From BQJD01 sp964350265 (GTDB lineage: Bacteria > Pseudomonadota > Gammaproteobacteria > Arenicellales > CAJQKF01): a DNA stretch of 31,948 bases. Location of the stretch: assembly GCA_964350265.1 (NCBI GenBank), contig CAYGJZ010000048.1, forward strand, positions 1 through 31,948. Reading direction: 5' to 3'. Made by a program: the position numbers and the translations under genes. Below, piece by piece: positions 14,785 to 22,495 of the stretch. Position 1 is the first letter of the stretch; each line of letters opens with the position of its first letter. The notes under the pieces are model-generated. The model made no database searches. It had not been told where the DNA came from and worked only from the letters and a program-made list of their open reading frames with translations.

Positions 14785-15492
14785 ATGAACCACGAGCAAA
14801 CACCGCTGGTGACCTCGGTCACCGACGTGATCGACGACTGCGCCGAACTGTCCGACCGTGCCGTGCTGGATATCGGCTGTGGGCGCGGTGGCGTGGTTCG
14901 GCACCTCGCCGCGCGTGGTGCCCGCGCCTGCGGCCTGGAGACCCGCCTGGAGCTGGTGCGCGGCGCCCGCTCGCGCGAGCGGGTCTCCGACGAATCCTAC
15001 CTGGTCGGGCTTGGCCAGCAGTTGCCCTTTGCCGACCGCGCCTTCGACCTGGTGCTGTTCTGCTTCAGCCTGCACCACGTGCCCGCCGAGCGGATGCGCG
15101 CCGCGCTGGCCGAGGCAGCCCGGGTGGTGACCGACGAGGGCGTCGTGCTGGTGGTGGAGCCGGTGGCCGATGGCGACTATTTCGAGGTCATGCGACTGGT
15201 GGACGACGAGACCCGGGTGCGCGCGCTGGCGCTCCAGGCCCTGCGCGATCGTGCCGCACACGGCCTCGCCACCGAACCCGACCAGGTCTACCGGGTGCAT
15301 CACCGCTTCCGCGATGCCGAGCACATGTTCGAATCCCTGGTCACGGTGGACCCGGCGAGGGCACCGATCATCGACCGGCATCGCGACGAGCTGTGCGAGC
15401 GCTTCGCCCGCCACGGGAAGCCGGACGCCGGTGGCTTCCGCTTCGAGATGGAAATGCGCGGCAACCTGCTGCGAAAGACCGCGGCGGCCTGA
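14785..15492 (+). CDS. Class I SAM-dependent methyltransferase
   Basis: This 235-aa protein has a Rossmann-fold methyltransferase core. Motif I is VLDIGCGRGGVVRHLAARGA (about residues 32-51), motif II is around GLETR, GQQLPFADRAFDLVLFCFSLHHV provides motifs III-IV of the Methyltransf_11 type, and EAARVVTDEGVVLVVEPV provides post-I strands. The C-terminal 90 residues form a helical cap of unknown purpose. The methyl acceptor is not predictable; many relatives act on quinones or small molecules. ATG 14785 is used; an in-frame GTG at 14770 is an alternative. It is followed 6 bases later by the amidohydrolase gene, so it could head the exported-protein operon. Confidence 0.82.
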   Translation: MNHEQTPLVTSVTDVIDDCAELSDRAVLDIGCGRGGVVRHLAARGARACGLETRLELVRGARSRERVSDESYLVGLGQQLPFADRAFDLVLFCFSLHHVPAERMRAALAEAARVVTDEGVVLVVEPVADGDYFEVMRLVDDETRVRALALQALRDRAAHGLATEPDQVYRVHHRFRDAEHMFESLVTVDPARAPIIDRHRDELCERFARHGKPDAGGFRFEMEMRGNLLRKTAAA

Positions 15493-15498
15493 GCGGGG

Positions 15499-16380
15499 GT
15501 GTCGATCGTGTCGCGTCTTGCGTACCTGCCCTCCGCCAGCGCGAGTCGCCGTCGGCGGCCGCGACGCACCTGGCTGGGCACCGCGCTGTTCCTCGCCCTG
15601 GGCGCGGTCGCCGCCGCCAACGACGATGCCCCGGGCCTGGTCGATGCCCACATTCACTACAGCCACGATGCCTGGAAGGGGCTGCCACCCGCCGAGGCGG
15701 TGGCATTGCTGCGTCGCGCCGGGCTGCGTCGCGCCTTCGTTTCCAGTTCCAGCGACGATGGCACGCTGGCCTTGCTCGGCAATGCCCCGGACCTGATCGT
15801 GCCGGTGCTTCGCCCGTACCGGAACCGGGGCGAGCTGTCCACCTGGCTGACCGACGACAGCGTGCCGCCCATGTTGCGCGAGCGCCTGAAAAGCGGTGTC
15901 TACGCCGGCATCGGCGAGTTCCATGCCTTCGGCGACGACGTCGAACTGCCGGTCATGCGCGAGGTCATTGCCCTGGCCCGCGAGCACAACCTGTTCCTGC
16001 ATGCGCATTCCGATGCCGAGGCGGTGGACCGGATCTTCGCCCAGGACCCCGATGCCCTGGTGCTGTGGGCGCATGCCGGCTTCGAGGGTCCCGAGCGCAT
16101 CGCCGAGATGCTCGGCCGTCACGACAACCTGTGGGCCGACCTGGCCTTTCGCAGTGAACACGCCCCCGACGGCGAACTGGCCGAGGACTGGCAGGCGCTG
16201 TTCAGACAGTTTCCCGACCGCTTCATGCTGGGCACCGACACCTTCACGCCCGAGCGCTGGTTCTACGTCGAGGACCATGCGAAGTGGTGCCGGGACTGGC
16301 TGGACGGTCTGCCGCAGGCGCTGCGCGATGCCATCGCCTACGGCAATGCCGAGCAACTGCTGACGAGGGTGGGCAAGTGA
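15499..16380 (+). CDS. Exported amidohydrolase-superfamily protein
   Basis: This 293-aa protein has an N-terminal Arg-rich segment (RRRRPRRTWLG) and a hydrophobic stretch (TALFLALGAVAAA), a signal sequence or anchor. A TIM-barrel metal hydrolase of the amidohydrolase_2/TatD-like superfamily follows: VDAHIHYSHD (HxH metal ligands, about residues 49-52), GIGEFHAFGDD, FLHAHSD, VLWAHAGFEG and LGTDTF (final Asp). The substrate is unknown. Export of such an enzyme is uncommon. The GTG at 15499 is 6 bases after the methyltransferase stop. Its stop overlaps the start of the YtkA-like gene, indicating translational coupling with that gene and probably the di-haem gene. Confidence 0.78.
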   Translation: MSIVSRLAYLPSASASRRRRPRRTWLGTALFLALGAVAAANDDAPGLVDAHIHYSHDAWKGLPPAEAVALLRRAGLRRAFVSSSSDDGTLALLGNAPDLIVPVLRPYRNRGELSTWLTDDSVPPMLRERLKSGVYAGIGEFHAFGDDVELPVMREVIALAREHNLFLHAHSDAEAVDRIFAQDPDALVLWAHAGFEGPERIAEMLGRHDNLWADLAFRSEHAPDGELAEDWQALFRQFPDRFMLGTDTFTPERWFYVEDHAKWCRDWLDGLPQALRDAIAYGNAEQLLTRVGK

Positions 16381-16775
16381 ATCCGGTTCGAATGCTTCTG
16401 CTGCCGCTGGTCCTGCTGCCAATGGCGGCGACGGCCTGTCCAACCCCGGCCGGGCATGCCACGCAACTGGACGGCGACGGCCTGTCGGTGCAACTGGCGC
16501 CGGAGCCCGCGCCGATTCCCGTGGGGCAGCACTTCGACTTCCTGGTGGAGGTCTGCCGCGACGGCGCCCCGGTGGAGGCCGAGGTCACGGTGGACGCCGA
16601 CATGCCGGCCCACGGTCACGGCATGAACTACCAGCCGTCGATGACCACGCTCGGTCCGGGCAAGGTCCGCGCCAGCGGGCTGATGTTCCACATGCCCGGT
16701 ACCTGGCGAGTGGTGGTCACGGTCGAGGAAGCGGCGGGTCGCCAGGTGTTCGAGTCCAGCCACAGCGTGCCCTGA
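16377..16775 (+). CDS. YtkA/FixH-like exported beta-sandwich protein
   Basis: This 132-aa exported protein has a signal peptide (MLLLPLVLLPMAATA) directly followed by Cys, so it is either a weak lipobox or one half of a disulfide with the Cys in VEVCRDG. The mature part is a YtkA-like domain: PVGQHFDFLVEV, APVEAEVTVDADMPAHGHGMNYQPSM, GLMFHMPGTWRVVVTV. The Met/His-rich MPAHGHGMNY loop is a family hallmark and could bind copper. The GTG start at 16377 overlaps the amidohydrolase stop; an in-frame ATG at 16392 is an alternative. The di-haem gene begins 4 bases after its stop. Confidence 0.8.
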   Translation: MNPVRMLLLPLVLLPMAATACPTPAGHATQLDGDGLSVQLAPEPAPIPVGQHFDFLVEVCRDGAPVEAEVTVDADMPAHGHGMNYQPSMTTLGPGKVRASGLMFHMPGTWRVVVTVEEAAGRQVFESSHSVP

Positions 16776-16779
16776 TTCC

Positions 16780-18036
16780 GTGCTGGCGCCGGCCGTTCGC
16801 AGGCAAAGTCGCCTCGCCTGCCGTGGGTTCCTGGCCGGCCTTTTCATGGCGCTGGCCTCTTCGGTATCGCCAGGCGCACTCGCCGACAGCGACGTGATCG
16901 CCTTCGACGCCGCCGAGCGCGCCATGATCCAGGCACACGGCCCCTGGCCGCCGGCGCCGTCGGTGGATGTCGGCAACCGCTACTCCGGCCGACCGCAGGC
17001 CATCGATGTCGGCCGTCGACTGTTCCACGACGCGCGCTTGTCCAACACCCCGGGCCTGGCCTGTGCCGTCTGCCACCAGCGGGAACGGGGTTTCGCCGAC
17101 AACCGCACCGTGGGCGCCGGGCGTCGCCTGCTCGACCGCAACACGCCGTCCTTGCTCAACCTGCGTTACCAGCGCTGGTTCGGCTGGGACGGCGGCAGCG
17201 ACAGCCTGTGGGCACAGAGCATCCGGCCAATCCTCGACCCGCGGGAGATGAATGCCGATGCCCGCTCGGTGCGTGCCCTGCTGGGCGGCGAGGACTACCA
17301 CGAGGCGGTGGCGGCTCTCGCCCCCGTGCCGGTGGAGACGATGGACGACGACGCCGTGCTGGCCCTGGTCGGCAAGCTGCTGGCGGCCTTCCAGGAGACC
17401 CTGGTGACGCCGCCCACCGCCTTCGATGCCTTCCGCGAGGCATGGCTGGCCGGGGACATGACCGCCGCGGCCCGCTACCCGCTGGCCGCCCAGCGTGGCC
17501 TGAAACTGTTCACCGGGCGCGGTCGCTGCAGCCTGTGCCACTTCGGGCCCACGTTCAGCAACGGTGAGTTCGCCAACATCGGCATTCCCCACCGCACCGC
17601 CGACGGCGGCGTCGACCGCGGCCGGCTGGCCGGGCTGCGCCGGCTTGCGTCCAGCGTGTTCTCGTTGACCGGCCCGTACAACGACGATGCCAGTGGCGCC
17701 AATGCCCTGCCGACCCGCCACCTGCGATATCGCCACGATGCCTTCGGCGAATTCCGCGTGCCCGGCCTGCGTGGCGCCGTGGACACCGCGCCGTACATGC
17801 ACAACGGCTCGCTGGCCACGCTGCACGACGTGGTGGGGCACTACAACGACCCGGACATGGAGCGGCTGCACGTCCACGGCGAACGCATCCTGGAGCCCCT
17901 CGGCCTCGACGAGGACGGCATCGCCGACCTGGTTGCCTTTCTCGAAAGCCTGTCCGCGCCGCCGCCGGCACAGTCGTCGCGGCTAGCGCCCGGGCAGGTA
18001 GTCGATGCCGACCAGGAACAGCGGCACGGTGAGTAG
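16780..18036 (+). CDS. Di-haem cytochrome c peroxidase/MauG-type protein
   Basis: This 418-aa periplasmic protein has a signal peptide (GFLAGLFMALASSVSPGALA) and two c-type haem motifs, CAVCH (about residue 90) and CSLCH (about 250). The spacing and surrounding sequence are those of the bacterial cytochrome c peroxidase/MauG family: IDVGRRLFHDARLS, RNTPSLLNLRYQRWFGWDGG, FRVPGLRGAVDTAPYMHNGSLATLHDVVGHYN. Family members reduce peroxide or, like MauG and MbnH, oxidise residues of a partner protein through a high-valent di-haem state. Its tight coupling to the YtkA-like gene suggests that protein may be the partner (inference). The last 54 bases overlap, tail to tail, the AEC transporter gene. 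Confidence 0.88.
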   Translation: MLAPAVRRQSRLACRGFLAGLFMALASSVSPGALADSDVIAFDAAERAMIQAHGPWPPAPSVDVGNRYSGRPQAIDVGRRLFHDARLSNTPGLACAVCHQRERGFADNRTVGAGRRLLDRNTPSLLNLRYQRWFGWDGGSDSLWAQSIRPILDPREMNADARSVRALLGGEDYHEAVAALAPVPVETMDDDAVLALVGKLLAAFQETLVTPPTAFDAFREAWLAGDMTAAARYPLAAQRGLKLFTGRGRCSLCHFGPTFSNGEFANIGIPHRTADGGVDRGRLAGLRRLASSVFSLTGPYNDDASGANALPTRHLRYRHDAFGEFRVPGLRGAVDTAPYMHNGSLATLHDVVGHYNDPDMERLHVHGERILEPLGLDEDGIADLVAFLESLSAPPPAQSSRLAPGQVVDADQEQRHGE

Positions 18037-18927
18037 CGACAGCGTGGTCGAGACCACGATGGTGGTGGAGGAGGCCAGCACCTGGGTGCCGTACTGCCGC
18101 GCCACCACGTAGACGGTCACCGCCACTGGCAGGGAGGCGGCGATCAGCGCCGGGCGCACCCAGGAAGGGTCCACCGAGAACACCCGGGTCAGGGCCAGCC
18201 ACAGCACCAGCGGGTGCACCAGCAACTTGATCACCGTCACCAGGATGGCCGGGGACAGGGTGCCGCCCAGGGGCTTGCCGCGCAGGCTGCAGCCCATGGC
18301 GAACAGGGCACAGGGTGCGGCGGCGGCGGCGAAGATGTCGAGAAAGCCGCCGAACATGCGCGGCATGGGCAGCGCGGCCAGCGACCATCCCGCGCCCAGT
18401 GCCGAGGCGATGATGAGGGGATTGCGGGCCGTGCCGCGCAGTGCCTGCCAGCCGCCGTGGAAGAGTCCCTTGCGCTCGGTGGCCTGGCCGGACTCGACGA
18501 TGGCCGACACCAGAGGCACCATCACCGCCAGGTCGATGATCAGCGACACCACCACCGGTACCGAGGCCCCCTGGCCGAGCAGCACCACGACGATGGGAAT
18601 GCCCATGTAGCCGGTGTTGCCGTAGACCGAGCCCATGGCCAGTATCGCGGTATCGCCGCGATCGCGCCGCCACAGCCACTTCACCAGCAGGTAGGTGGCG
18701 GCGAACAGGCACACCGAGACCGCCGTGTAGGCGGTGACGAAGCTGCCCTGGAAGCGTTCGGCAAGGTCCGAGCGCGCCATCATCGAGAACAGCAGGGCCG
18801 GCAGGGCGAAGTAGAGCACCAGGTTGTTGATGCCGCGTTGTCCGTCCTCGCCGATCAGCCGCGCACCGAAGTAGCCGCAGCCGATCACGGCGAAGAACGG
18901 CACCACCAGGGAGAGCACGTCGATCAC
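17983..18927 (-). CDS. AEC-family transporter
   Basis: This 314-aa inner-membrane protein has about 10 transmembrane segments and the auxin efflux carrier/malate-type permease pattern (LSLVVPFFAVIGCGYFGARL, GINNLVLYFALPALLFSMM, NTGYMGIPIVVVLLGQG, PCALFAMGCSLRG, ALIAASLPVAVTVYVVARQYG). Bacterial members export or exchange dicarboxylates or related anions; the substrate is not predictable. The start is set at GTG 18927 because GGAGGA lies 6 bases upstream. The longer reading from ATG 18945 places that ribosome-binding site inside the coding region. Its 3' end overlaps the di-haem gene by 54 bases, and its 5' end is divergent from the RbcS-like gene. Confidence 0.86.
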   Translation of the reverse strand: MIDVLSLVVPFFAVIGCGYFGARLIGEDGQRGINNLVLYFALPALLFSMMARSDLAERFQGSFVTAYTAVSVCLFAATYLLVKWLWRRDRGDTAILAMGSVYGNTGYMGIPIVVVLLGQGASVPVVVSLIIDLAVMVPLVSAIVESGQATERKGLFHGGWQALRGTARNPLIIASALGAGWSLAALPMPRMFGGFLDIFAAAAAPCALFAMGCSLRGKPLGGTLSPAILVTVIKLLVHPLVLWLALTRVFSVDPSWVRPALIAASLPVAVTVYVVARQYGTQVLASSTTIVVSTTLSLLTVPLFLVGIDYLPGR

Positions 18928-19030
18928 CGTTGGTCCTCCGCGCATGCCCGTCGATACATCAGTTCAACCTTATCTACTTGATCAAAAACCGTGAGTGTTC
19001 ATGATGATGATGCGCAGATAGAGTGATTCC

Positions 19031-19046
19031 CGACGAAACATCGTCG
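19031..19046. promoter_or_regulatory. Inverted repeat upstream of the RbcS-like gene
   Basis: CGACGA (19031-19036) and TCGTCG (19041-19046) are perfect 6-base arms around AACA, in the 155-base divergent interval. It may be an operator or an mRNA hairpin 37 bases before the start codon. Confidence 0.35.
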
Positions 19047-19082
19047 AACACCGGGATATTTCGCACCCCAACTGGAGGTCAC

Positions 19083-19439
19083 ATGAACTGTCTGCCGTCA
19101 CACCACTCCGTCCAGGATGCTCATCACCCCGCGCGCCGCGAAGCGCTGTCGCGACTGCCGATGGCCGACGCGGCCGCCCTGCGCAGGCAGCTGGCCGCGC
19201 TGGTCGACCAGGGGCTGCGCCCGGTGGTCGAGCACGTCGAGCCGGAGCATGTCTACGGACCGACCTGGTATGCGTGGCGGCTGCCCGACACCGCCGAATC
19301 CAACGTTGAGCAGCTGCTCGACGAGGTACGCGCCTGCCGCGCCGTGCACCCGCACGACCACGTGCGCCTGGTGGGCTACGATCGCCGCACCCGTTCCCGC
19401 GGCGCCCCGATGATGGTGTACCGCGCCGCCGGCCGCTGA
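19083..19439 (+). CDS. Orphan RuBisCO small-subunit-like protein
   Basis: This 118-aa protein aligns across most of its length with form I CbbS/RbcS. LSRLPMADAAALRRQLAALVDQGLRPVVEHVEPEH (22-56) matches the SYLP..T..QI..QV.Y....GW.P..EH.EPE region. TWYAWRLP (61-68) matches YWYMWKLP. HPHDHVRLVGYD (89-100) and PMMVYR (109-114) match the C-terminal strands. The usual MFG after KLP is replaced by DTA. No large-subunit gene is in the window. In bona fide enzymes the small subunit caps the L8 core; some RbcS-like domains instead act as condensate linkers. The ATG at 19083 follows GGAGG with good spacing. A bidirectional-looking terminator follows. Confidence 0.8.
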   Translation: MNCLPSHHSVQDAHHPARREALSRLPMADAAALRRQLAALVDQGLRPVVEHVEPEHVYGPTWYAWRLPDTAESNVEQLLDEVRACRAVHPHDHVRLVGYDRRTRSRGAPMMVYRAAGR

Positions 19440-19464
19440 TGCCGCCGGCGGCCGCGGCCGCCGA

Positions 19465-19497
19465 GGTGCGCATGGCATCGCCATGCGCACCGTCTTT
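19465..19497. terminator. Terminator between RbcS-like and lipoprotein genes
   Basis: GGTGCGCATGGC and GCCATGCGCACC (19465-19491) pair perfectly over 12 bases around ATC, then GTCTTT. It lies between converging genes, so it probably serves the RbcS-like gene and possibly the opposite one. Confidence 0.7.
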
Positions 19498-19904
19498 CAC
19501 GGCTGGAGCAGGGCGCCGATGTCGCTTTGCAGGTTCTTCAGCCAGCCATAGGGCACCGCCGGGGCGGCGCCTTCCTGCCGGGGTCCGTCGTAGGTGGCAT
19601 CCGAGAACAACGTGGCCAGGCCATCGGCAATGACGATGTTCACCCGGGCATCGTAGTCACGATGCGCGAGGTGGCCAACGACCTCCTCGTCGCTGCGCGA
19701 AACCACCTCCCACTTGCGCCCGCGCAACGCCTTTTCCGCGGCATCGGCCACCGCCGCCGACGATACGCCCTGCGGCACCACCACGGTGAGCGGCGCGTCG
19801 TTGTACTGCTCGGCGGACAGTTCGCCGACCCGTCCGCCGCCACAGGCGGCGAGCAGCACGGTGAGCGCGGCAACCACGACGACAATCCCTCGTTTCCCTT
19901 TCAT
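19497..19904 (-). CDS. Hypothetical lipoprotein
   Basis: This 135-aa prelipoprotein has a basic start MKGKRG, hydrophobic core VVVVAALTVLLAA and lipobox LAAC, followed by GGGRVGELSAEQYNDAPLTVVVPQGVSS. The mature domain alternates predicted strands and helices (AVADAAEKALRGRKWEVVSR, VVGHLAHRDYDARVNIVIADGLATLFSDATY, and a C-terminal YGWLKNLQSDIGALL). The pattern resembles small periplasmic lipoproteins of unknown function. The ribosome-binding site AGGAG precedes the ATG at 19904. It lies 86 bases after the UraA-like gene on the same strand and may share its transcript. Confidence 0.78.
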   Translation of the reverse strand: MKGKRGIVVVVAALTVLLAACGGGRVGELSAEQYNDAPLTVVVPQGVSSAAVADAAEKALRGRKWEVVSRSDEEVVGHLAHRDYDARVNIVIADGLATLFSDATYDGPRQEGAAPAVPYGWLKNLQSDIGALLQP

Positions 19905-19941
19905 CTGCAGATCTCCTTCAGTGTGAACAACGAAGTTGTGG

Positions 19942-19959
19942 GCGGGGCAACTGCCCCGC
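19942..19959. terminator. GC hairpin between uraA-like and lipoprotein genes
   Basis: GCGGGGC (19942-19948), AACT, GCCCCGC (19953-19959): perfect 7-base stem without a T run. It may stabilise or attenuate the minus-strand transcript. Confidence 0.35.
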
Positions 19960-19990
19960 GCGAATGGTAGCACGGCGCCGCCGGGACGAA

Positions 19991-21223
19991 TCAGTCGCCG
20001 CGGTCCGCCGGCAGCACCAGGTTGAGCACGATGGCGACAATGGCCGACAGGCCGATGCCCTGCAGGCTGAAGGTATCGGTGCCAAGCGACATGCCGCCGA
20101 TGCCGAAGACCAGCGCGATGGACACGATCACCAGGTTGCGTGGCCGCGACAGGTCGCGTCCGTCCTTGACCAGCGTGTTCATGCCGATGGCGGCGATGGC
20201 GCCGAACAGCAGGATCAGGATGCCGCCCATGACCGGGGTCGGAATGGTGCCGAGGAAGGCGCCGAGCTTGCCGGAAAACGAGGCCACGATGGCGAAGACC
20301 GCGGCGATGATCATGATGGTGGGGTTGAATGCCCGGGTCAGCGCCACCGCCCCGGTCACCTCCGAGTAGGTGGTGTTGGGCGGTCCACCGACCAGCGCCG
20401 CCGCGCTGGTGGCGACACCGTCGCCGAGCAGGGTGCGGTGCAGGCCGGGCTTCTCGACGTAGTTGCGGTTGGTGACGCCGCCGATGGCCAGCATGTCGCC
20501 GATGTGCTCGATGGCCGGGGCGATGGCGACAGGAACGATGAACAGGATGGCCTGCCAGCTGAACTCGGGCATGACGAACTGCGGTACCGAGAACATCGGC
20601 GCGGCGGCGATCGGCGACAGGTCGACCAGGCCCATCATCGCGCTCAGGCCGTAGCCGACCACCACGCCGACCAGGATCGGCACCAGGCGCAGCAGGCCGC
20701 GGGCGGCGATGGCGGTCAGCACCGTGGCCAGCAACGAGAGCATGGAGATGATCATCGCCTTGTTGCCGTCGACCAGCACCGCGGCGCCGTCGCCGGTCTT
20801 GCCCAGCGCCAGGTTGATGGCCACCGGCGCCAGCGACAGGCCGATGACCATGATCACCGGGCCGATCACCACCGGCGGCAGCACGCGGGCAATGAAGCCG
20901 GGGCCGCGCACCGCGATGACAGCGCTGAGAATGATGTAGACCACACCTGCCGCGCACAGGCCGGACAGGGTGGCCGGGATGCCCCAGGTCTGGACTCCGT
21001 AGATGATCGGCGCGATGAAGGCGAAGGAGGAGGCGAGGAAGATGGGAATCTGCCGGCCGGTGACGAGGTGGAAGATCAAGGTGCCGGCGCCGGCGGTAAA
21101 CAGCGCCACGCTGGCGTCCAGCCCGGTCAGGATGGGGACCAGGACCAGTGCGCCGAAGGCCACGAACAGCATTTGGAACCCGACCACGACCTGTTTCAGC
21201 GGGCCCATCTCTAGTGTCGACAT
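19991..21223 (-). CDS. uraA: NCS2-family uracil/xanthine-type permease
   Basis: This 410-aa inner-membrane protein has about 12-14 transmembrane segments in the UraA/NCS2 fold. It carries the diagnostic substrate-site motifs IAPAIEHIGDM (transmembrane segment 8 Glu and His) and GGPPNTTYSEVTGA (segment 10). The early QMLFVAFGALVLVPILTGLD and FLASSFAFIAPI segments are also family-typical. UraA is a proton symporter for uracil; xanthine or other nucleobase relatives share these motifs, so the base is not certain. ATG 21223 follows GAGGTG. It lies 105 bases downstream of the peptide ABC permease on the same strand, but a link to that operon is unproven. Confidence 0.88.
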   Translation of the reverse strand: MSTLEMGPLKQVVVGFQMLFVAFGALVLVPILTGLDASVALFTAGAGTLIFHLVTGRQIPIFLASSFAFIAPIIYGVQTWGIPATLSGLCAAGVVYIILSAVIAVRGPGFIARVLPPVVIGPVIMVIGLSLAPVAINLALGKTGDGAAVLVDGNKAMIISMLSLLATVLTAIAARGLLRLVPILVGVVVGYGLSAMMGLVDLSPIAAAPMFSVPQFVMPEFSWQAILFIVPVAIAPAIEHIGDMLAIGGVTNRNYVEKPGLHRTLLGDGVATSAAALVGGPPNTTYSEVTGAVALTRAFNPTIMIIAAVFAIVASFSGKLGAFLGTIPTPVMGGILILLFGAIAAIGMNTLVKDGRDLSRPRNLVIVSIALVFGIGGMSLGTDTFSLQGIGLSAIVAIVLNLVLPADRGD

Positions 21224-21328
21224 TGCATCACCTCGTTGCTCTTGTTATCGATGGCGTTCCCTGCCGGAATGTACCGGGCATGCCTGGCCCGGCGGGTGTG
21301 GCACGGCATCCGGGGCGCCGCGCCGGGG

Positions 21329-22495
21329 CTACTTGTACGGGTCCGCCGCGTCGCGCAGTCCGTCGCCGAAGAAGTTGAAGGCGAGGATGGTGACGATCAC
21401 CGGCAGCACCGGGAACATCAGCCACGGGTAGAGGGCGACCACGTTGATGTTCTGTGCTTCGTTGAGCAGCACGCCCCAGCTGGTTACCGGTGGGCGCAGC
21501 CCGAGGCCGAGGAAGGACAGCGCGGTCTCGCCGAGAATCATCGCCGGAATCGACAGCGAGGCCGAGGCGATCAGGTGGGAAAGGAAGCCGGGCAGCAGGT
21601 GGCGGAAAATGATGCGCTTCGGCCGCGCCCCCATCATCGAGGCCGCCGTGCAGTAGTCCTCCTCGCGCAGCGACAGCAGCTTCGAGCGCACTGCCCGCGC
21701 CAGCCCGGTCCAGTCGAGCAGGGCGAGAATCACGGTGATGCCGAGGAAAATCAACAGCGGACTCCACTTCACCGGCAGGATGGCGGACAGCGCCATCCAC
21801 AGCGGCAGCTCGGGAAAGGAACGCAGGATCTCGATGATGCGCTGGATGATGTTGTCGACCAGGCCGCCGTAGTAGCCGGCGATGCCGCCGATGACGATGC
21901 CGAGGGTGAAGCTGATGATGATGCCGATCAGGCCGATGGTCAGCGAGATGCGCGCACCGTAGAAGGTCCGCGAAAGCAGGTCCCGGCCGAGCCGGTCGGT
22001 GCCGACGAAGTAGGCGGTGCCGCCCTCGGCCGGACAGACCAGGTGAAAGGTGGACGGGACGAGGCCCCAGAATTCGTAGGGGTCGCCGCTGCAGAAGAAG
22101 CGCAGTTTCTGCACCTTGTTCTCGTCGATGGTGTACTCGCGCTTGAGCGTGGCCATGTTCAGCTTGAACTGGTAGCCATAGACGAAGGGGCCGACGAACT
22201 CGCCCTGGTGAAACAGGTGAATGCCCTGTGGCGGCGCGTAGATGTACTGCGCGTCGCGGGACTCGAGGTTGTACGGTGCCAGCACTTCGGCGAAGACCAC
22301 GCAGAAGTACAGCATCAGCAGGATCACGCCGGAAAACAGCGCCAGCTTGTGACGCTTGAGTTTCCACCACATCAGCTTCCACTGCGAGGCCAGGTAGAAG
22401 CGCTCCTGCTCGGGGCTGAGCTTCTCGATGGAATGCGCATCGAAGGGCGCGCCGGAAACGAAGTGTTCGAGCTTGCGGAAGCGGGACTCGATCAT
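21329..22495 (-). CDS. Oligopeptide-type ABC transporter permease (DppC/OppC class)
   Basis: This 388-aa protein is longer than a typical DppC. A cytoplasmic N-terminal region of about 50 residues precedes the first membrane helix (ALFSGVILLMLYFCVVFAEVLAPY). An extended periplasmic loop of about 110 residues follows, with a Cys-bearing segment (FFCSGDPYEFWG ... HLVCPAEGG), and then the standard permease core (VGTDRLGRDLLSRTFYGARISL, EAA loop near YCTAASMMGARPKRIIFRHLLPG, ETALSFLGLGL). It pairs with the upstream permease in the inner membrane. The ATG overlaps the preceding stop by 4 bases (ATGA), showing translational coupling. It is the last gene of the transporter set. Confidence 0.88.
   Translation of the reverse strand: MIESRFRKLEHFVSGAPFDAHSIEKLSPEQERFYLASQWKLMWWKLKRHKLALFSGVILLMLYFCVVFAEVLAPYNLESRDAQYIYAPPQGIHLFHQGEFVGPFVYGYQFKLNMATLKREYTIDENKVQKLRFFCSGDPYEFWGLVPSTFHLVCPAEGGTAYFVGTDRLGRDLLSRTFYGARISLTIGLIGIIISFTLGIVIGGIAGYYGGLVDNIIQRIIEILRSFPELPLWMALSAILPVKWSPLLIFLGITVILALLDWTGLARAVRSKLLSLREEDYCTAASMMGARPKRIIFRHLLPGFLSHLIASASLSIPAMILGETALSFLGLGLRPPVTSWGVLLNEAQNINVVALYPWLMFPVLPVIVTILAFNFFGDGLRDAADPYK

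Noticed and set aside
14287..16443. 718-codon minus-strand open frame
   Set aside because: Only the last 89 codons (from 14556) look like a real protein. The rest is antisense to the methyltransferase and amidohydrolase genes.
18995..19012. ATG/GAT trinucleotide run in the divergent AEC/RbcS-like region
   Set aside because: Only about three or four imperfect units, too short to call a meaningful repeat.
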